Assembly: GCA_011634665.1 (NCBI GenBank)
Contig: WAEK01000006.1
Location: 2,548,001-2,612,000 of the forward strand
Origin: Mortierella sp. BCC40632
Lineage: Eukaryota > Mortierellomycota > Mortierellomycetes > Mortierellales > Mortierellaceae
Direction: 5' to 3'
Length of the DNA: 64,000 nucleotides
The notes beneath the pieces are model-generated. The model was not told the DNA's origin and did not search any database. It saw only the letters and a program-made list of their open reading frames with translations. Within the stretch, counting starts at the first letter, position 1; the number at the start of each line of letters is the position of its first letter. A program made the position numbers and the translations under genes. This document shows, piece by piece, positions 1 through 12,350 of the stretch.

Positions 1-19
1 TTTCTTTTTTCTTTTTCGT

Positions 20-3000
20 TTAGCCCAGCTTGGCAATCGAACTCTTGAACTGGATCGTCATTCGCATCAGTTGCTCATTCTCGTTGACCAAGACATCGTT
101 TTGCAACTATATTCCCATCAAAAGAACGTGCATGTTTTCTTTGTTAGAAATAGAACTTCTCTCTCTCCAACAAATCATTTCTTCCGCAACCTTATAATAT
201 GTATATATACAACCAAGAGACAAGCTAGCTTACCTTGACCTCGTTGATTTGCTTTCTCAAATCCTCCAGGTCCTTGGGTCCACTGACAGAGGCCGAGGGC
301 ACATTCATGGTTCGTCTCAATTCTTCAGCCTTGGCAGTCAACTGTCGACTCTTCTCCGAAAAGGTCTTTTCCAATGCATTCATTCGTTCGTCATGTTGGT
401 CTTGACAATCCTGAAGTGCCATCTGGTTCGTAAACATAAAGGCCGTCAATCGCTCTTCATGCGCACCAGCCTCCTGTTCTTGAGCCTTGTTCGTCTCGCT
501 CAACTTTTCTTGAGATTGCTTGCGGAAAACCTGGACTGCTGATGTGTGCTCCAGACTCAACTTTTCAAGAGTCTTGGCTTGTTCCTAAAGGGGGAGCAAG
601 TTGAACAAAGGATCTTAATACCAAAGCCGTAGGAAAAAAAAATAATAAGGGTCCGATAAGTCAAAGAGTGAAAGCAGCATGGCCGACCCAAGATACCTCT
701 TTCCAATGAGCTATTCTAGACTCCAGTTGACTCTCAGCTCCAGTCTTCTTGGCTTGAGCAGCCGCGAGCGACTCCTTCATGACTCGGATCTGTTGTGCAA
801 GGGTGTCCTCCTTGGCCTTCCATTCCTTTTCCTTCTTGGCCAATGCTTCCTTCTTGGCCTGCTCGTGGGCAGCCTGCTGGCCCTCCATCGACTTTTCATG
901 TTTAGAGTCTCGAGTCTAACAAACAAATAAACAAACAAACAAAAAGGTTAGCTCCTACTCTCCTGAAAACTACTATTGCACTTTTCCTCTTTGATAACTT
1001 AATTCACCTCTGCTCCCTTCTTGGCTTCAGCTTGTTGGATCGAAATCTTGTTCTGAGTAGTATCCTTGGCAGTTTGGATATTCGTCTCGGTCATCGCCTT
1101 GATTTCACTCACAGCCTGGTCATGATCCCGTCTCATTTGCTTATTCTTTTCAATCGACCGCTTATAGCTCACTTCAGCCTTCTCCAACGCCTCCTCTAGT
1201 TGGTTCATCGCATCGTCATGCTTTTCCTCTAGTGAGTTGATGGTCGCAGAGTGTGCCTCATTCAGCTTCTCACGCTCTTCCTCAAACTCTTGTTCAACCC
1301 GATCACTGGATTGGATCACCTGTTCGTTTGCCTCATTCTCAAGGTCTTGGACATGATCCTCGTGCTTGACAATCAACTCGGCAATCCGAGCCTCGTACTC
1401 ATTTTCAAGTGTCCTAAGAGACTGTTCTTGTGTCTCCTGACTATGGGCCACAAACCCGGAAAACTTCTTTTGCACAGCATCCAATTCAGCTTGTCTCTGT
1501 CGAGTGCTCGAGATCTCAAGGGCTTTCATTGAGATTGAATGGTCCGACTCTTGTCGGATCATTTGATCCTCATGTCCCTTCTTGAGAGACTCGATTGTGG
1601 ACTTGGTGGTGACCCCAAGTTCAATCACATCTTGGACTCGGCTCTCTTCCAGTGCGCCCATACGTTGTTCCAGGCTCAATAAGTGTTTCTCATGACGTTT
1701 CTTGAACTCGGCAATTTCGCTGCGTTGTTTGTTTCGGGTTGATTCCAGAATTCGTCTGTTCTCATGGCCATGTTTACTTTCGAGTTCTGAAAGCGTCTGT
1801 TGATGACGTTGTTGCATCTTTTCCAGCATACCCAACTCGTCACCCGACCGCTGGTCCAAAAGAGCCATCTGGGAGGCCTTGATCTGCTCCAACTCGGAGA
1901 CCTGTCGTTCACGCAGCTCCAACTTTTTTTTTTTTTTTTTTTTGTAATGCAAGGCATCAAGACATTAGTATACTCTTGTAGATTATCCTTGAAACAAATT
2001 TGCTCCGCGTCATCCAAACCCAAGACTATTAATTTTTTTTTGTTTGTTTGTTTCTTTACCTCGAGTTCTTCCAGTTCTTGCTCCTGCTGTCGCGCCAGCG
2101 ACTGCTCGAGCGCCTCAATCTCTTGCTCACGTTCTTTGACGATTCGCTCCAAGTCATGTTGATGGGCCATCTTAAAGTCCTCCAAATCCTTCTGGAGTCG
2201 TTCCTCAACACTGACCATGGACCGTTCATGACCTTCTCCAAAACCATCGTCATGGTCTAATCGTTCACGCTTCAACTGTTGTAATTCCATCTCAAGACTC
2301 TGAAGCTTTTCATCATGAATTCGGTTCAACTTTTCCAGGTTCGATGAATGAAGTGCCTGAGTCTCTTCGAGTTTTTGGCGCAATGTGGGCAAAGAGTTAT
2401 ACTCTTGGATATAATGGGTCAAGGTTTCGCTTTGTTCCTTGAGTTGGGTCTCCAAACCCTTTTTGCGTTCCTCATACTCGAGCGTCATGGTTTCAATCTG
2501 CTTTTCCTGTTCCTGACGGGAACGCTAGTAATTTTTTTTTTTTTTTTTTTTTTTGGTCAATCTTTTTGAATCCGATTTTTAAGAGTCATAATAAAGAGTT
2601 ACCGAGATAACTTTTTTTTTTTTTTCTTACCTCAAGACGAGCCTTCAATACTCGAACCTGGTTGCGATATCTTGCAACAACCTTTTCCTTTGTAGCAATG
2701 GCTGCCATAACCATCTCTCGATCCTAAAAAAAAAAAAAAAAAAAAAAAACGATCAGTCCCTTTTTTTCGTTAGAGTGTATTCCGAATCACGCCAATGTCG
2801 CTCGTCTTTTGGCGGTCCTACTCACACCCAACAAACAACAATAACAACAACAACAGAAACAACCTATTACCTTCACTACCACCTTGTCAATGTTAATCAC
2901 ATCAGGCACGACAGTCTCGTCTCCATCACTCGAGATGGTCTCGGCAATGGTCAAACTCTCGACCTGAGCCTCCAGTTGGAGACGAAGAGCAGACAGTTCT

Positions 3001-4470
3001 TCCTCCTTGACTTGAAGCTGTAGAGTCGCTGTCTCGAACTATGGTTGATTATTGGTTTGATTTGATGTTTATACATGGTCATGTATATATATAAAAAAAA
3101 AAAGTTGATTGACAATATGAGTAAGTCAGTGAGTGAGCAAGTCGAGTAATGAGCTCATCCCTTTTTTTTTTCCCTTCCTCTCCCATTCTTCTCTACTGCT
3201 CCATCTCTTTTCTTCGTTTACTTACCTTAGCCTTGGCGTTGGCAATGGCCTTTCTAAGGTCAACAGGCGTGGTCGGCACAGCTGCTGTGCCTGAGGACGA
3301 CGCCACACCCCCAATCGTCGAGACTCGCCTTGTTGTTGGTGTGGCAGACCTTGACACGGCTGAGCCTGTCTTGTTGATTGGCATTGGGGTCACAGATCGA
3401 CTCGCTGGGGTCTTGGATGCTGCTGCTCCCGAGAGCGGTGGAGTTGCTTTCTTGGTTGCGGCCATACTCGAAGTTGTTGTTCGTGTAGGAGGGGTCCTGG
3501 CCGCCGTAGTCGGCGCAACTCGGATGGAGGTCTGTGTCATGTTCGGTGGAGCACGTCCGCCCACTGCAGGAGGCTTTGCTGATGCTGATGCCGATGCCGA
3601 TCCTGAAGCAGGCGTGGCACGGGTCGTGGTTGGAGGTCTTGTGGTCGATGAGGTGGTTGCTCGACGAGCAGCTGCCCCAGGAGTAGCCGAGGAAGCATTG
3701 GTAGCTCCAGTACTCGAGACGGGTGTCCTTTTGACTGCTGTCCCGCTAGAAGAAGGTGGCAAAGGAGGTTTCTTGGCTGCACTGGTCACGCTTGCGGGCG
3801 TAGGAGTGGAGGTGGTGCGACTTCTGGAGACCGGTGCGGTGACCGGTGGCCTCTTGACTGAAGTATTAGGTGCAGCTGTTGGTTTCGCAGGTGCAGAGGA
3901 AGGTTTGACGGTTGTCGAGGTCCGGGCCGAAGAGGCGGTTGCTGCCGAGAGGGTTCGTTGATGGGTAGTTGTCGAAGGAGTCACTGTCCGAGTGGTGCCT
4001 GTGGAGGAGGTTCGCTGGTGAGCAGGGGTAGAGGCGGTGGGCGACGGTGTTGGTTTGGTGGCTGTTGTAGTTCGCGTTGGTGTGGACGAGACGGTTCTCT
4101 GGCGAGCGGGAGCAGCAGCAGCAGTGGAGGTGGCGGGGCGCGCGGTGACTGCAGACGAGCTGCGTTGGTGAGCAGGACCCGTAGCATTGGTCGGTTTGGT
4201 TGGTTTGGCAGCTGTTGTCTTGCTCTGAGCTGCAGATGCCGATGCCGGAGTGGGCTTTGCCTTACGTGGGGTCGAGGCAGTGATAGTAGCTGAAGAGCGC
4301 GTCGTGGCCGAGGTGGCAGTCGAGGTGGTACGAGTCCGTGCCCCTGTTCCTGGCGCGCTGGTGCCTGAGGTAGAAGCAGTGGCACTAGTGGGCTTGGGCT
4401 TGGCCGTGGTTACGACGGAAGGCGTTCGCCGCGCAGAGGACGGAGGCGCCTTCTCCTGGGCGACAGCCAT
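20..4470 (-). CDS. Large coiled-coil protein with basic Ser/Thr/Pro/Ala-rich head
   Basis: Eight exons: 3226-4470, 2871-3038, 2631-2723, 2060-2524, 1008-1922, 697-915, 234-584 and 20-106. They total 3543 nt, giving 1180 residues, and every intron is phase 0. Residues 1 to about 400 are low-complexity, basic and rich in S, T, P and A. From about residue 405 to the C-terminus the sequence is almost continuous heptad-type coiled coil rich in E, K, Q and L. The start is the first ATG of the long first exon. I see no CAP-Gly, kinesin motor or other catalytic domain, and no SxIP motif. A basic disordered head plus a long coil is typical of cytoskeletal or spindle scaffold proteins, but that is inference; the family was not recognised. 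The gene ends just inside the window, so nothing is missing. One acceptor (1923-1924) is preceded by a run of 20 A in the sense strand instead of a pyrimidine tract. Confidence 0.75.
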
Positions 4471-5019
4471 GGGGAGGAAGAGGAGGGCGATGCAGCGCCG
4501 GTAGGATTAAGGTTGGGCTAGGCGAGGTGAGTATGAGAAAGAGATGGGGATGCCTGGGAGACAGGCGCGGGGATGGGATGATTTGAAAACAACAACATAG
4601 TAGCGAGAGAAATAACGGGGGCATGGATCGGGATGGAGCACAGGCAGGCGCAGGATGGGATGAGGAGAGATTAGGGAGGAGGGGGGAAGGGGGGTGAAGA
4701 AAAAAAGAAAGAAAAGAGAGAAAGAGAGAGAAAGAGTGAGAGAGAAAGAAAGAGAGAGAGAAAGAGTGAGAGCAATGAGAAGATGGAGGATGATGAAACG
4801 GACGACTTGCTCAAGGGAGAAAGAGAGAGAGAAAGCCGAATGCCATGGGTCAAGAAGAAGAAGAAGAAGAAAAGAAAAAAAAAAATAAGGATGTGGATCG
4901 CAGGAGTGAAAAGGGGCGACTTGTCCTTTTTTTTTTTGACTCCGGTTGCTCTGCTCTGTGCTGCTGTTCTGTTCTGCTAGGCACTAGGCAAAGAAAGAGA
5001 GACCGATCCCGTCTCTCTG

Positions 5020-5070
<51 letters not shown>

Positions 5071-5490
5071 TTCTCTCTCCCCCTCAAGAGACACACCGCA
5101 GCACCATTCTCACACACACAGACAGGTACACACACACACACACACACCTAGAAGAGCCAAAAAAAAAAAAAAAAAAAAAAAAAGTAGTCAAACCAAGTAG
5201 TCGTCAAGCTGACATGCTTCTCTTCCCTCCCCTCCTCTCCCCTGGATAACAACCCTCGTTCTCTGAAACACACATGCCAACATCCAACATTCTACAAATC
5301 TGGGAGATTTTTCTTTTTTCTTTTTTTTATTGCACAGAAGATAGAGAAAGAGAGAGAAAGAGAGAGAAAAAAAAACAGAGTTTGTTGTCCTAGAACGTCT
5401 CTCGAGTGCCATGGGGTCTTTTTGTTCCAATGGGATCGACCTTCTTGCACCACCTAGAGATGCACAATAGTGCATTCTTTTTTTCTTGTT
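4471..5490. repeat. Intergenic, simple-sequence rich
   Basis: No gene is seen. The stretch holds GA-rich runs (about 4690-4880), (CT)n at about 5020-5080, a CA run near 5125-5147 and an A run at 5160-5183. It lies between the start of the coiled-coil gene and the 3' end of the M28 peptidase, so it contains the coiled-coil gene promoter, but no clear TATA box is visible. Confidence 0.7.
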
Positions 5491-7742
5491 TTACGCCGAT
5501 GGGATATTGACCTCGGCCACCTCAAAGGCTGAGGCAATCATTGCCTTGGCGGAAGCTCGCAGTTGCTCGAAATCGTAACCAACTCGGTTGACAAGATCGC
5601 CCGAGTTGTGATACATGGGGTCAGCAATCGGTCCATTGCGCTCAAAGAACGCCGTCGCCGGGAATCCAGCCTCCCAGAAGGACTATTGTTGTCCAAATAA
5701 AAAAAGAGCAACATGTGCATGAAGGGTCAATAAAAATAATAGAAGAAAGAAAGAAAAAAAAGATGGAGATCATCAACAACGATTGGTCTGCGTGGCAAAA
5801 CAACAACAACAGCAACAATAACTATAATAAAAAAAAAAAAAAAAAAAGAGCGGGACCGTACCTGATGGTCCGAGCAGCATGCTCCGGTCGTGCCGACAGT
5901 TGCCTCAGGGACATACAGCTGGGTTACGTTGCGCAACAGCGAGGTGACCTGTTGGGTGTGGTATCTTGCAGGGAAGGCCACCTGAATCGGCTCACCTGGC
6001 TTCCTGTACGCCAACATGTCCTGTTCAAAGAATTTGTGGGGGAAGAGGGGATGAGGCAAGACATTGGACAACATGGTCAGACTCTCTGGATCATTTTTTC
6101 TTTTTCTTTTTCTTTTTTTGCATGAAAGCATAAACCAAAGCAGTGAGCTCATAGCTCAGTAGCACTGCAGTGTATGTATGCAGGGTGAGAAAAAGGACAC
6201 CTACTCCTTGGATCATCATCGTGATAGTAATTCCATCCGCCTTCAATTTCTTGGCCAACGCTGCAGAACCAAAGAGGCCTTGCTCTAGAATCATATGTCC
6301 AAGGGTTGCAAATAACCCAGAGATATGTATGAAAGAAAAGGACCGAGCTGTAGTCCCCGTTCTGGGAAACAAACAAAGCAAAAAAAGCAACCAAAACAAC
6401 CAAACAGAATATTTTTTTTTTTTTTTTTTACCTTCTCCTGAAAATGCTGCAATGACAAAGGTGCGTCCAAACGAAAGGTTGTTTGCCTTGATGATGCGCG
6501 CTGTCTGGAGAAGCATGCTGGAACCCGAGCCATCGTCATCAGCTCCGGGTGCGCGACGGTTCAGGAACGATCCACGGTCGTCATGGTGAGCTCCAATAAT
6601 GACATGTTCATCTGGGTTCTCCGTGCCCTTGAAGGTACTACGCAAAATAATATTTATCAAGGTATGAACACGACACATCATACACACATGTTCCTTTTGT
6701 TAACAACTCTTCCTTTTAAAGGATGCATCTCACAGGCGAGATGGTCAACATGAAAAAGGGCGCACGGGGCTTGAGGAAGGGGAGTGCAAGAGCACCTTGC
6801 GTAGGCACAAAAAGAGAGAGAGTGAGAGAGAAAAAGCAAGATGAACGGGTCAGTCCACGTAACTCACCAGATGACATTAGGACCATAGCGGGAGTTATAA
6901 GTCATCAACTCGACTTTGTCGCATCCATAGCTCTCAAACTGCCCCTTCAACCAAGCGGCCACCTTGTGACTCTCTGGAGACGTGGAGCTGCGAGTATAGA
7001 AGGGGGATCCAGAGGCTTCACCTGACAACCATGTCACGTCCTCCTTCAAAGTCTCTACGTCGACCTGGTCCACAAGTCCTTGCAGCGACTCTTTATATTT
7101 CAACGAGCGATGCTTGAGGCTGATAGGATGATCTGCAGGGAGCTTGTCCATGGGCGCAACAAAGCCCTCGGACCTGACAGGCAGGATCTCTGTGTTGGAC
7201 GGCAGGGCCTCGATCAACGTTGGCATGTCCTCAGCAGGGCAGTTGGAGGAGATAACGATGCGATGCTTGGGCACTCCCTCGATGTCAGAGGTCATCAGCA
7301 CGCAAAGGGGGCGACGCTCCTTTCGCGACTTTTTGTTACGGAATGGGATTTGTGCAGCTTCATTGCTACTGTCATACTGGTCGTCGCTCACAGGTCCGTA
7401 GACAGCAAAGTTGGCGGCAGCTTCCTGGATGGCATCATTCCATTCTTGGATGTCGGCATCCGTATCGCCTTCAAGGTGCTGGCGCTCAAGGACAATCAAG
7501 TTCGAGACAGCACCTTTGGCCGCGACCATGGAGGACTTGGCGCGGCATGTTTCGGGGACAGCATAGATGGCAAGATCTTCATAAATACCCCTGAGCTCCT
7601 TGTCACAGCCAAACTCATACTCGAGAGTATGAGGTGCATTGACGTCGACAAACTCCCAGTGAGTGGTTCTTGGTGGCACCAGGGCTGCGGTAGTGGCCAG
7701 CAGTGCGGCAGCAGCAGCGGAGAGGAGCAATGGGCGAACCAT
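5491..7742 (-). CDS. Secreted M28-family zinc aminopeptidase
   Basis: Five exons: 6868-7742, 6432-6637, 6205-6284, 5862-6020 and 5491-5682. They total 1512 nt, giving 503 residues. An N-terminal signal peptide (MVRPLLLSAAAAALLATTAAL) predicts secretion or vacuolar entry. The first exon is a propeptide-like region of about 290 residues. The rest is the M28 catalytic domain with its expected zinc and catalytic residues: GAHHDD (His/Asp), ADDDGSGS (bridging Asp), FSGEEQG (catalytic and ligand Glu), DMLAY (Asp) and MYHNSGD (His). The GEEQG motif is split by the intron at 6285-6431 and is restored exactly on splicing. M28 enzymes of this type release N-terminal residues, often Leu, from peptides. 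The start was chosen at the signal peptide; an in-frame upstream ATG at 7817 would bury it. Substrate preference cannot be told from sequence. Confidence 0.9.
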
Positions 7743-8167
7743 GTTTGAGATTAGGATTCTTTGAATGAGATGGATGAATAGAGTGGAGAAAGAATGAGAA
7801 CAGAGAAAGGAAAACAACTATAGATATATATATATATATAGAATATAAAAGCAATAAAGTCAATTGGGGGGATGAGTGGAAGAGAAAGAGAGAAAAGGAG
7901 AGAATGAATGAATGAATGAACGGATGAACAAAGAAAAAAAAAAAAGGGAAGGTGAGGTATCGACAGACAGGACAGGACAAGTCAGGACAGGACAGGACTG
8001 CAAATATACGCCCGACTTCAAAGGCGCCGTATGACTGGGCCAAGCAGGCTAAGGGTAACAGTGTCCATTCCACCGTGTGTGGTTGGCTGGTCACATGGTG
8101 GAGCCCCAGGTTACGTACTCTTTTTTTCTTTCTTTTTTTTTTTTTTCCCCCTCTCTCTTTATTTCGC

Positions 8168-9735
8168 TCAGAACCAGAAGCTCACAGAGAAGCTAGTCGA
8201 CAACGACCGTACATAATGCCACCACTGAAAAGGTATATACAACAACTCGCCTGGCCCAAGCACCGTCTCCATATACGATGCCTCAGCAAACAGCGCATGT
8301 TGTTCTAGATCTGGATTCTCCACTTCTACCTGACTCGTATTGCTCAGCATGCTTGCTGTTGTCGCCACCCCTGTATCCTCTTTAGACGTCTCCTGGCCAA
8401 AACTGTACAATTTAGGACTTTCCTGTGGCGAATAGAGTCGGATATATTTCCTTCCCACAACCTGTGCTAGCAGATTATGGTAGGGATCCGTGTGCATTGG
8501 TGATACCGTACCCCTTGGACCAAACCACGCGTTCAGGAGCACATCGTCTGGTGGTTGGTACCCTTCTTGATCTCGTGCTCCCACCATACAATAGTCGGGA
8601 ATGTCAATGTCACGTCGAAGGCGTGGAATTTGAGCAAAGAGATCATGTTGGGCCAAGTAACCAACAGCGCTCTTCTTCTCATCGTCGTCGCTACCCTTGG
8701 ACACACTCTTGTGAGTACCGAGGATATAAGTATCAATAAACTCTTGAAAAGTCACCATCTTTTGTGTCCACGAGTCATCCGTATATTGACTTCCGACCTC
8801 GATCGGTACCAGTCGATCTGGCCCTGCAGTCCTACAAATTGTTTCCAGATCTGCCCAACGTTCCATGGCGGGCCAGTGATCGATAGCTCCTGTGATGACA
8901 ATGGGTGTAGCACCTCCTTTGGCCTCCAGCATTTCAACATGCCTTTGAAAGGCATCCATAGTGGGCATATGCACTCGAGGAATTGCAAACATGATCTCTG
9001 GACCTGGATCGACTGGAGGTTCTTCTCCAAGTTTGATCTTTTCCCCACCGTCAGTTTTTTGTCGCTTTAGTGTTGGTTGTGACGGTTGGATCGAATCAAG
9101 GCCCCCGATCTGGTTCTCCAAGTAATCAATGAGTTCAAACACAAATGCTTGTCGTCCTTGTCCTGAGGCACCTGCCATGATGAGCACATTGTCACAAGCA
9201 ACAACAGCCAACTTGAGAAGTTGCACCTGCGCACCAACATCTTTACCTTCATTGGCGGAGGTTTTCCCCTGAATGTCTTTGCATGGCATTAGCTGTTTTG
9301 AGAGTAGGACAAGGGCAAGCGCTTTCAGAATACCGACATCCGTATAATATTCTCTCCAATAGCCGGGGACCTCCCGATAAGGATACGCATGTAGCATTCC
9401 ACGAGCGTAGTCCACGAGATAGTCCGATGTTTGGACAAGAGAATAATAGCTTCTTGAATCTTTTTTTTCATTGGATTCTTTGTTGGTATCCGCCGACACT
9501 TTCAGTCCCAGTTCTTTCAAGAGGGACTTGGCTTCTTGAAGGTCGCTAAAGGGCACATGACCGCAGTTCTCAGCGTTGACCTCTAGAGTTAAAAAAAGGG
9601 TGTGTGTCCCAGGTTAGAGAATGAATAGGAACCATCAAGAAAACATGCGTGTCGCAAACATGTCTAGGCATTGTCCATACCAGTGTGGTGAATGGACCAA
9701 ATGTGGTCAATCTTGGTGACGAGTCCACGAAGCAT
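8168..9735 (-). CDS. JmjC-domain oxygenase, JMJD5/KDM8-like
   Basis: Two exons: 9681-9735 and 8168-9582, totalling 1470 nt, giving 489 residues. The short first exon encodes the start [18 protein letters not shown] and is joined in phase 1. The N-terminal half contains the helical region typical of JMJD5 ([18 protein letters not shown]). The C-terminal half is the JmjC double-stranded beta-helix with iron ligands in MHTDPYHN (HxD) and the distal His in WWHYVRS. JMJD5-type enzymes are Fe(II)- and 2-oxoglutarate-dependent hydroxylases of the nucleus and cytosol, with arginyl hydroxylation the best supported activity. The fungal protein is longer than the human one (416 residues), mainly through acidic and basic linkers. 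It is transcribed divergently from FRG1, with only 181 bp between the two start codons. Confidence 0.88.
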
Positions 9736-9916
9736 GGAAAGTCAGCTAGCAGTTTTCTTTGAAGAGAAAGACTTTGCATGAGAAGGAGAAAGGGAGGGTC
9801 TCTGGGGAAGGAGAGAAAAGGCGCTGATCTTCCCAGCCACCAGCCACAAGTGGAGACTTCTTTTTTTTTTTTAAAGGCATTTGCCATTTCTCCATTGTCC
9901 TGCATCTTTTGTCGAC
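9736..9916. promoter_or_regulatory. Shared 181-bp divergent promoter (JMJD5-like / FRG1)
   Basis: This is the complete interval between the divergent start codons at 9735 (-) and 9917 (+). It must hold both 5' UTRs and both core promoters. No TATA box is obvious; an A/T run lies near 9861-9872. Being so short, it is likely to be a bidirectional promoter. Confidence 0.55.
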
Positions 9917-11130
9917 ATGCCGAACGAATACGTAGCCAAGTCATCCAAGCTAAGCTTCAAAGGCGAGGGTTCAAAGACGTAAGCAGACAATCACGCTTCA
10001 TTCATGACTCGAAACCAGCCTGCTGGGAGTAGCACCTATTTTCCTCATTTCACCAGACTGGACCATTGCTAACCATATACACACTCTCTCTCTATCTCTC
10101 ATGGTTATTACCAACTCCAAAGCAAAAAGAAGAAAAGAAAAGCCGATGACGATGCAAAGGAAGCAGATAACACCAATGCTGATGGTATGTCTGAACAACA
10201 GCACCACTGCCACTGTCTTTCTAGACCCAAGATTACTAGATCCTGTTGAACCGAGTAAACTAATATCTTTTTTTTTTCTTTCGCATGGTTAACTTCACAG
10301 GTTGGGTCCCAGTAAATTCATTGAGCGACATTGGAGGTCCCATCTTTCTTACCTACTCATCCGACCCACCAACATGTCTAATGATTGACGAAAAATCTAA
10401 AAAAATTGTCATGGGCGCGCTGGAGTCCTCGGAGGATGAACCACGCTCATCCACGTCGGTCGTCTCTTTTGACAAGGCAGAACCCACCAAAGTCCAACAA
10501 GTCTTTGTCGCAGCAATGATACCAGACTCGGATCGTCTCACACTCAAAACATCGAATGGCAAATACCTTAGTTCAGACAAGTTTGGTGTTGTCACAGCGG
10601 ACTCGGAAGCTATTGGTATGCAGGAGGAATGGACTGCTATCATCAAAACGGATCAGGATGTAGGAGCAATCGCTTTACAGAACCATTATGGAAAGTTCCT
10701 GAGTATCGATGAAGTGGCCGGTGGAAGCTCAAGTTCTGGGTTCCAGATCAGGGCTGATGCTGACACTATTGGCTTTTGCGAGCTCTTCCAAACGAAAATC
10801 CAAGCACAATACCGGAAGAAGGTCAAAAAGACGAATGAGGTCAAGATTGCTACCAAAGACTATGAATATGAACAAAGGTAAGAAGGGCAGATTGGTGGTT
10901 TCTATTCTTGGTTTATTCTGGATCGCCGAGGGACTACTTGCTAGGGGTACTAATACTCATTATTGGAATACCAACTCTTTAGTCGCAAATTCCAGACATG
11001 GAACCATGGCCGCGTAATAGTATCAAAAGAAGATATGAGCGATTTGAAACAGGCACAAAAGGACGGTCGATTCTCAGAAGCGCTCTTGGACCGCAGGTCG
11101 AAAATGAAGTCGGATCGATACTGCAAGTAA
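9917..11130 (+). CDS. FRG1: FRG1-family protein
   Basis: Four exons: 9917-9978, 10123-10184, 10301-10877 and 10983-11130. They total 849 nt, giving 282 residues. The N-terminus (MPNEYVAKSSKLSFKG then a KKKKRK lysine stretch) matches the basic nuclear or nucleolar localisation region of FRG1. The centre is the FRG1 beta-trefoil-like core (LKTSNGKYLSSD, ALQNHYGKFLSID). The C-terminus ends DRRSKMKSDRYCK, nearly identical to the family's end. FRG1 proteins bind actin and RNA and associate with spliceosomes and nucleoli. Exon 2 encodes only the lysine-rich segment. The gene faces the FKBP gene tail-to-tail with about 115 bp between stop codons. Confidence 0.93.
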
Positions 11131-11245
11131 TTCATCGTCATCGAACTCGTACTGAATCGAACAGTAGAGTCTGCAAATAGTAATAATAATAAAATATACA
11201 TATATATCTAAATCGCGTGTTTTTATGACGAATTTTACAAATCAT

Positions 11246-12032
11246 CTACAGCTCGTCCCTTCCATGACCATTGATCGACAAAAGCTCGACCTCAAACACC
11301 AATGCCGCATTTGCTAGAGAGAGAGAGAGAGAGAAAGATGTATACATATTAGGCTGAGATGTCAGAAACAAGGTAACGAATGACGCCTGTATGAGAGAAT
11401 TGAAAGCATGTTTTACATACGTCCAATGATTCCGCCAGCGCCTCTTTCGCCATAGGCAAGGTTGGGAGGGATAGAAAGCTTGCGCTTCTCACCAACGCAC
11501 ATTCCTCGCAATCCAAGTTCCCAGCCTAATTTCACCAAGAGAACAAGAAAAGAGTCGTAAGTTACCCTATAACAGAGCATTGTTCATCACAGCAAGCTAG
11601 CCAGCAACAATAGTCCTCCCCTCCACCCCCCCAAAAAGGACACAATCCGACCAAAGAGTTCACACCTTTAATCACTTGTCCAGTACCAAGCGTAAAGTCG
11701 AATGGACCACGGTTCACGGATGAGTCGAACTGCTCGCCTGAGGACCAGAGGGTTCCAGTGTAATGCATGGACAATTTGTCGCCATCCTTGGACTTGATGC
11801 AGTTTTTATCGGGGTTCCTGGCCTTGACGCCTAAGTTGCAGCATTTCGATTCAATAGGGCCAATTCATAATGAGGTTGATGAGAGTGCCTTTTTTTTTTT
11901 TTTTTTTAGAAGCGCGAGAGTAAAGATGATGCATGGTGACATACCGATTTGCAACTGAGTAGGTGGCTGCTTAGCGGCCAAGGCCTGCGAGGCGATGAGA
12001 AGAGTCGAGATGATGGCGAAGGAGAGACGCAT
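11246..12032 (-). CDS. ER-lumen FKBP-type peptidyl-prolyl isomerase
   Basis: Four exons: 11945-12032, 11666-11830, 11421-11525 and 11246-11313. They total 426 nt, giving 141 residues. It begins with a signal peptide ([19 protein letters not shown]) and ends GRDEL, a KDEL/HDEL-type ER retrieval signal. The FKBP fold is complete: [37 protein letters not shown], and [25 protein letters not shown]. This is the FKBP2 (yeast Fpr2) class, which catalyses prolyl cis-trans isomerisation of folding secretory proteins in the ER. All three introns are phase 1, and splicing restores conserved Gly codons. Confidence 0.93.
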
Positions 12033-12313
12033 GATGGTTCTTTGGAGAATAATAATGATGGATGAGAAGAAGAAGAGAAACAGAGCAACTGGTGAGCGCG
12101 TAAGAGAGACAGGGAGAAAAAATAGCAGAGCAAAAAAAAAAAAAAAAAAGTGTAACGCTTGGACCGCTAATCACTCCTCGATCTGACCCCCTCATTCTTC
12201 ACACCCCCTTCCACGCTGAGCCTGCTGGTTGGCTTGTTCAACAATGGCTGCATTTGGCTGGATATAACCGATTTCATCAAATCAAATCAAATCAGCGTGT
12301 GCTCTCTCTTTTT

Positions 12314-12350
<37 letters not shown>

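Noticed and set aside
3149..4504. Long open frames antisense to the coiled-coil gene head
   Set aside because: They are shadows of the low-complexity GC-rich first exon, with no start context, splice support or conserved motifs.
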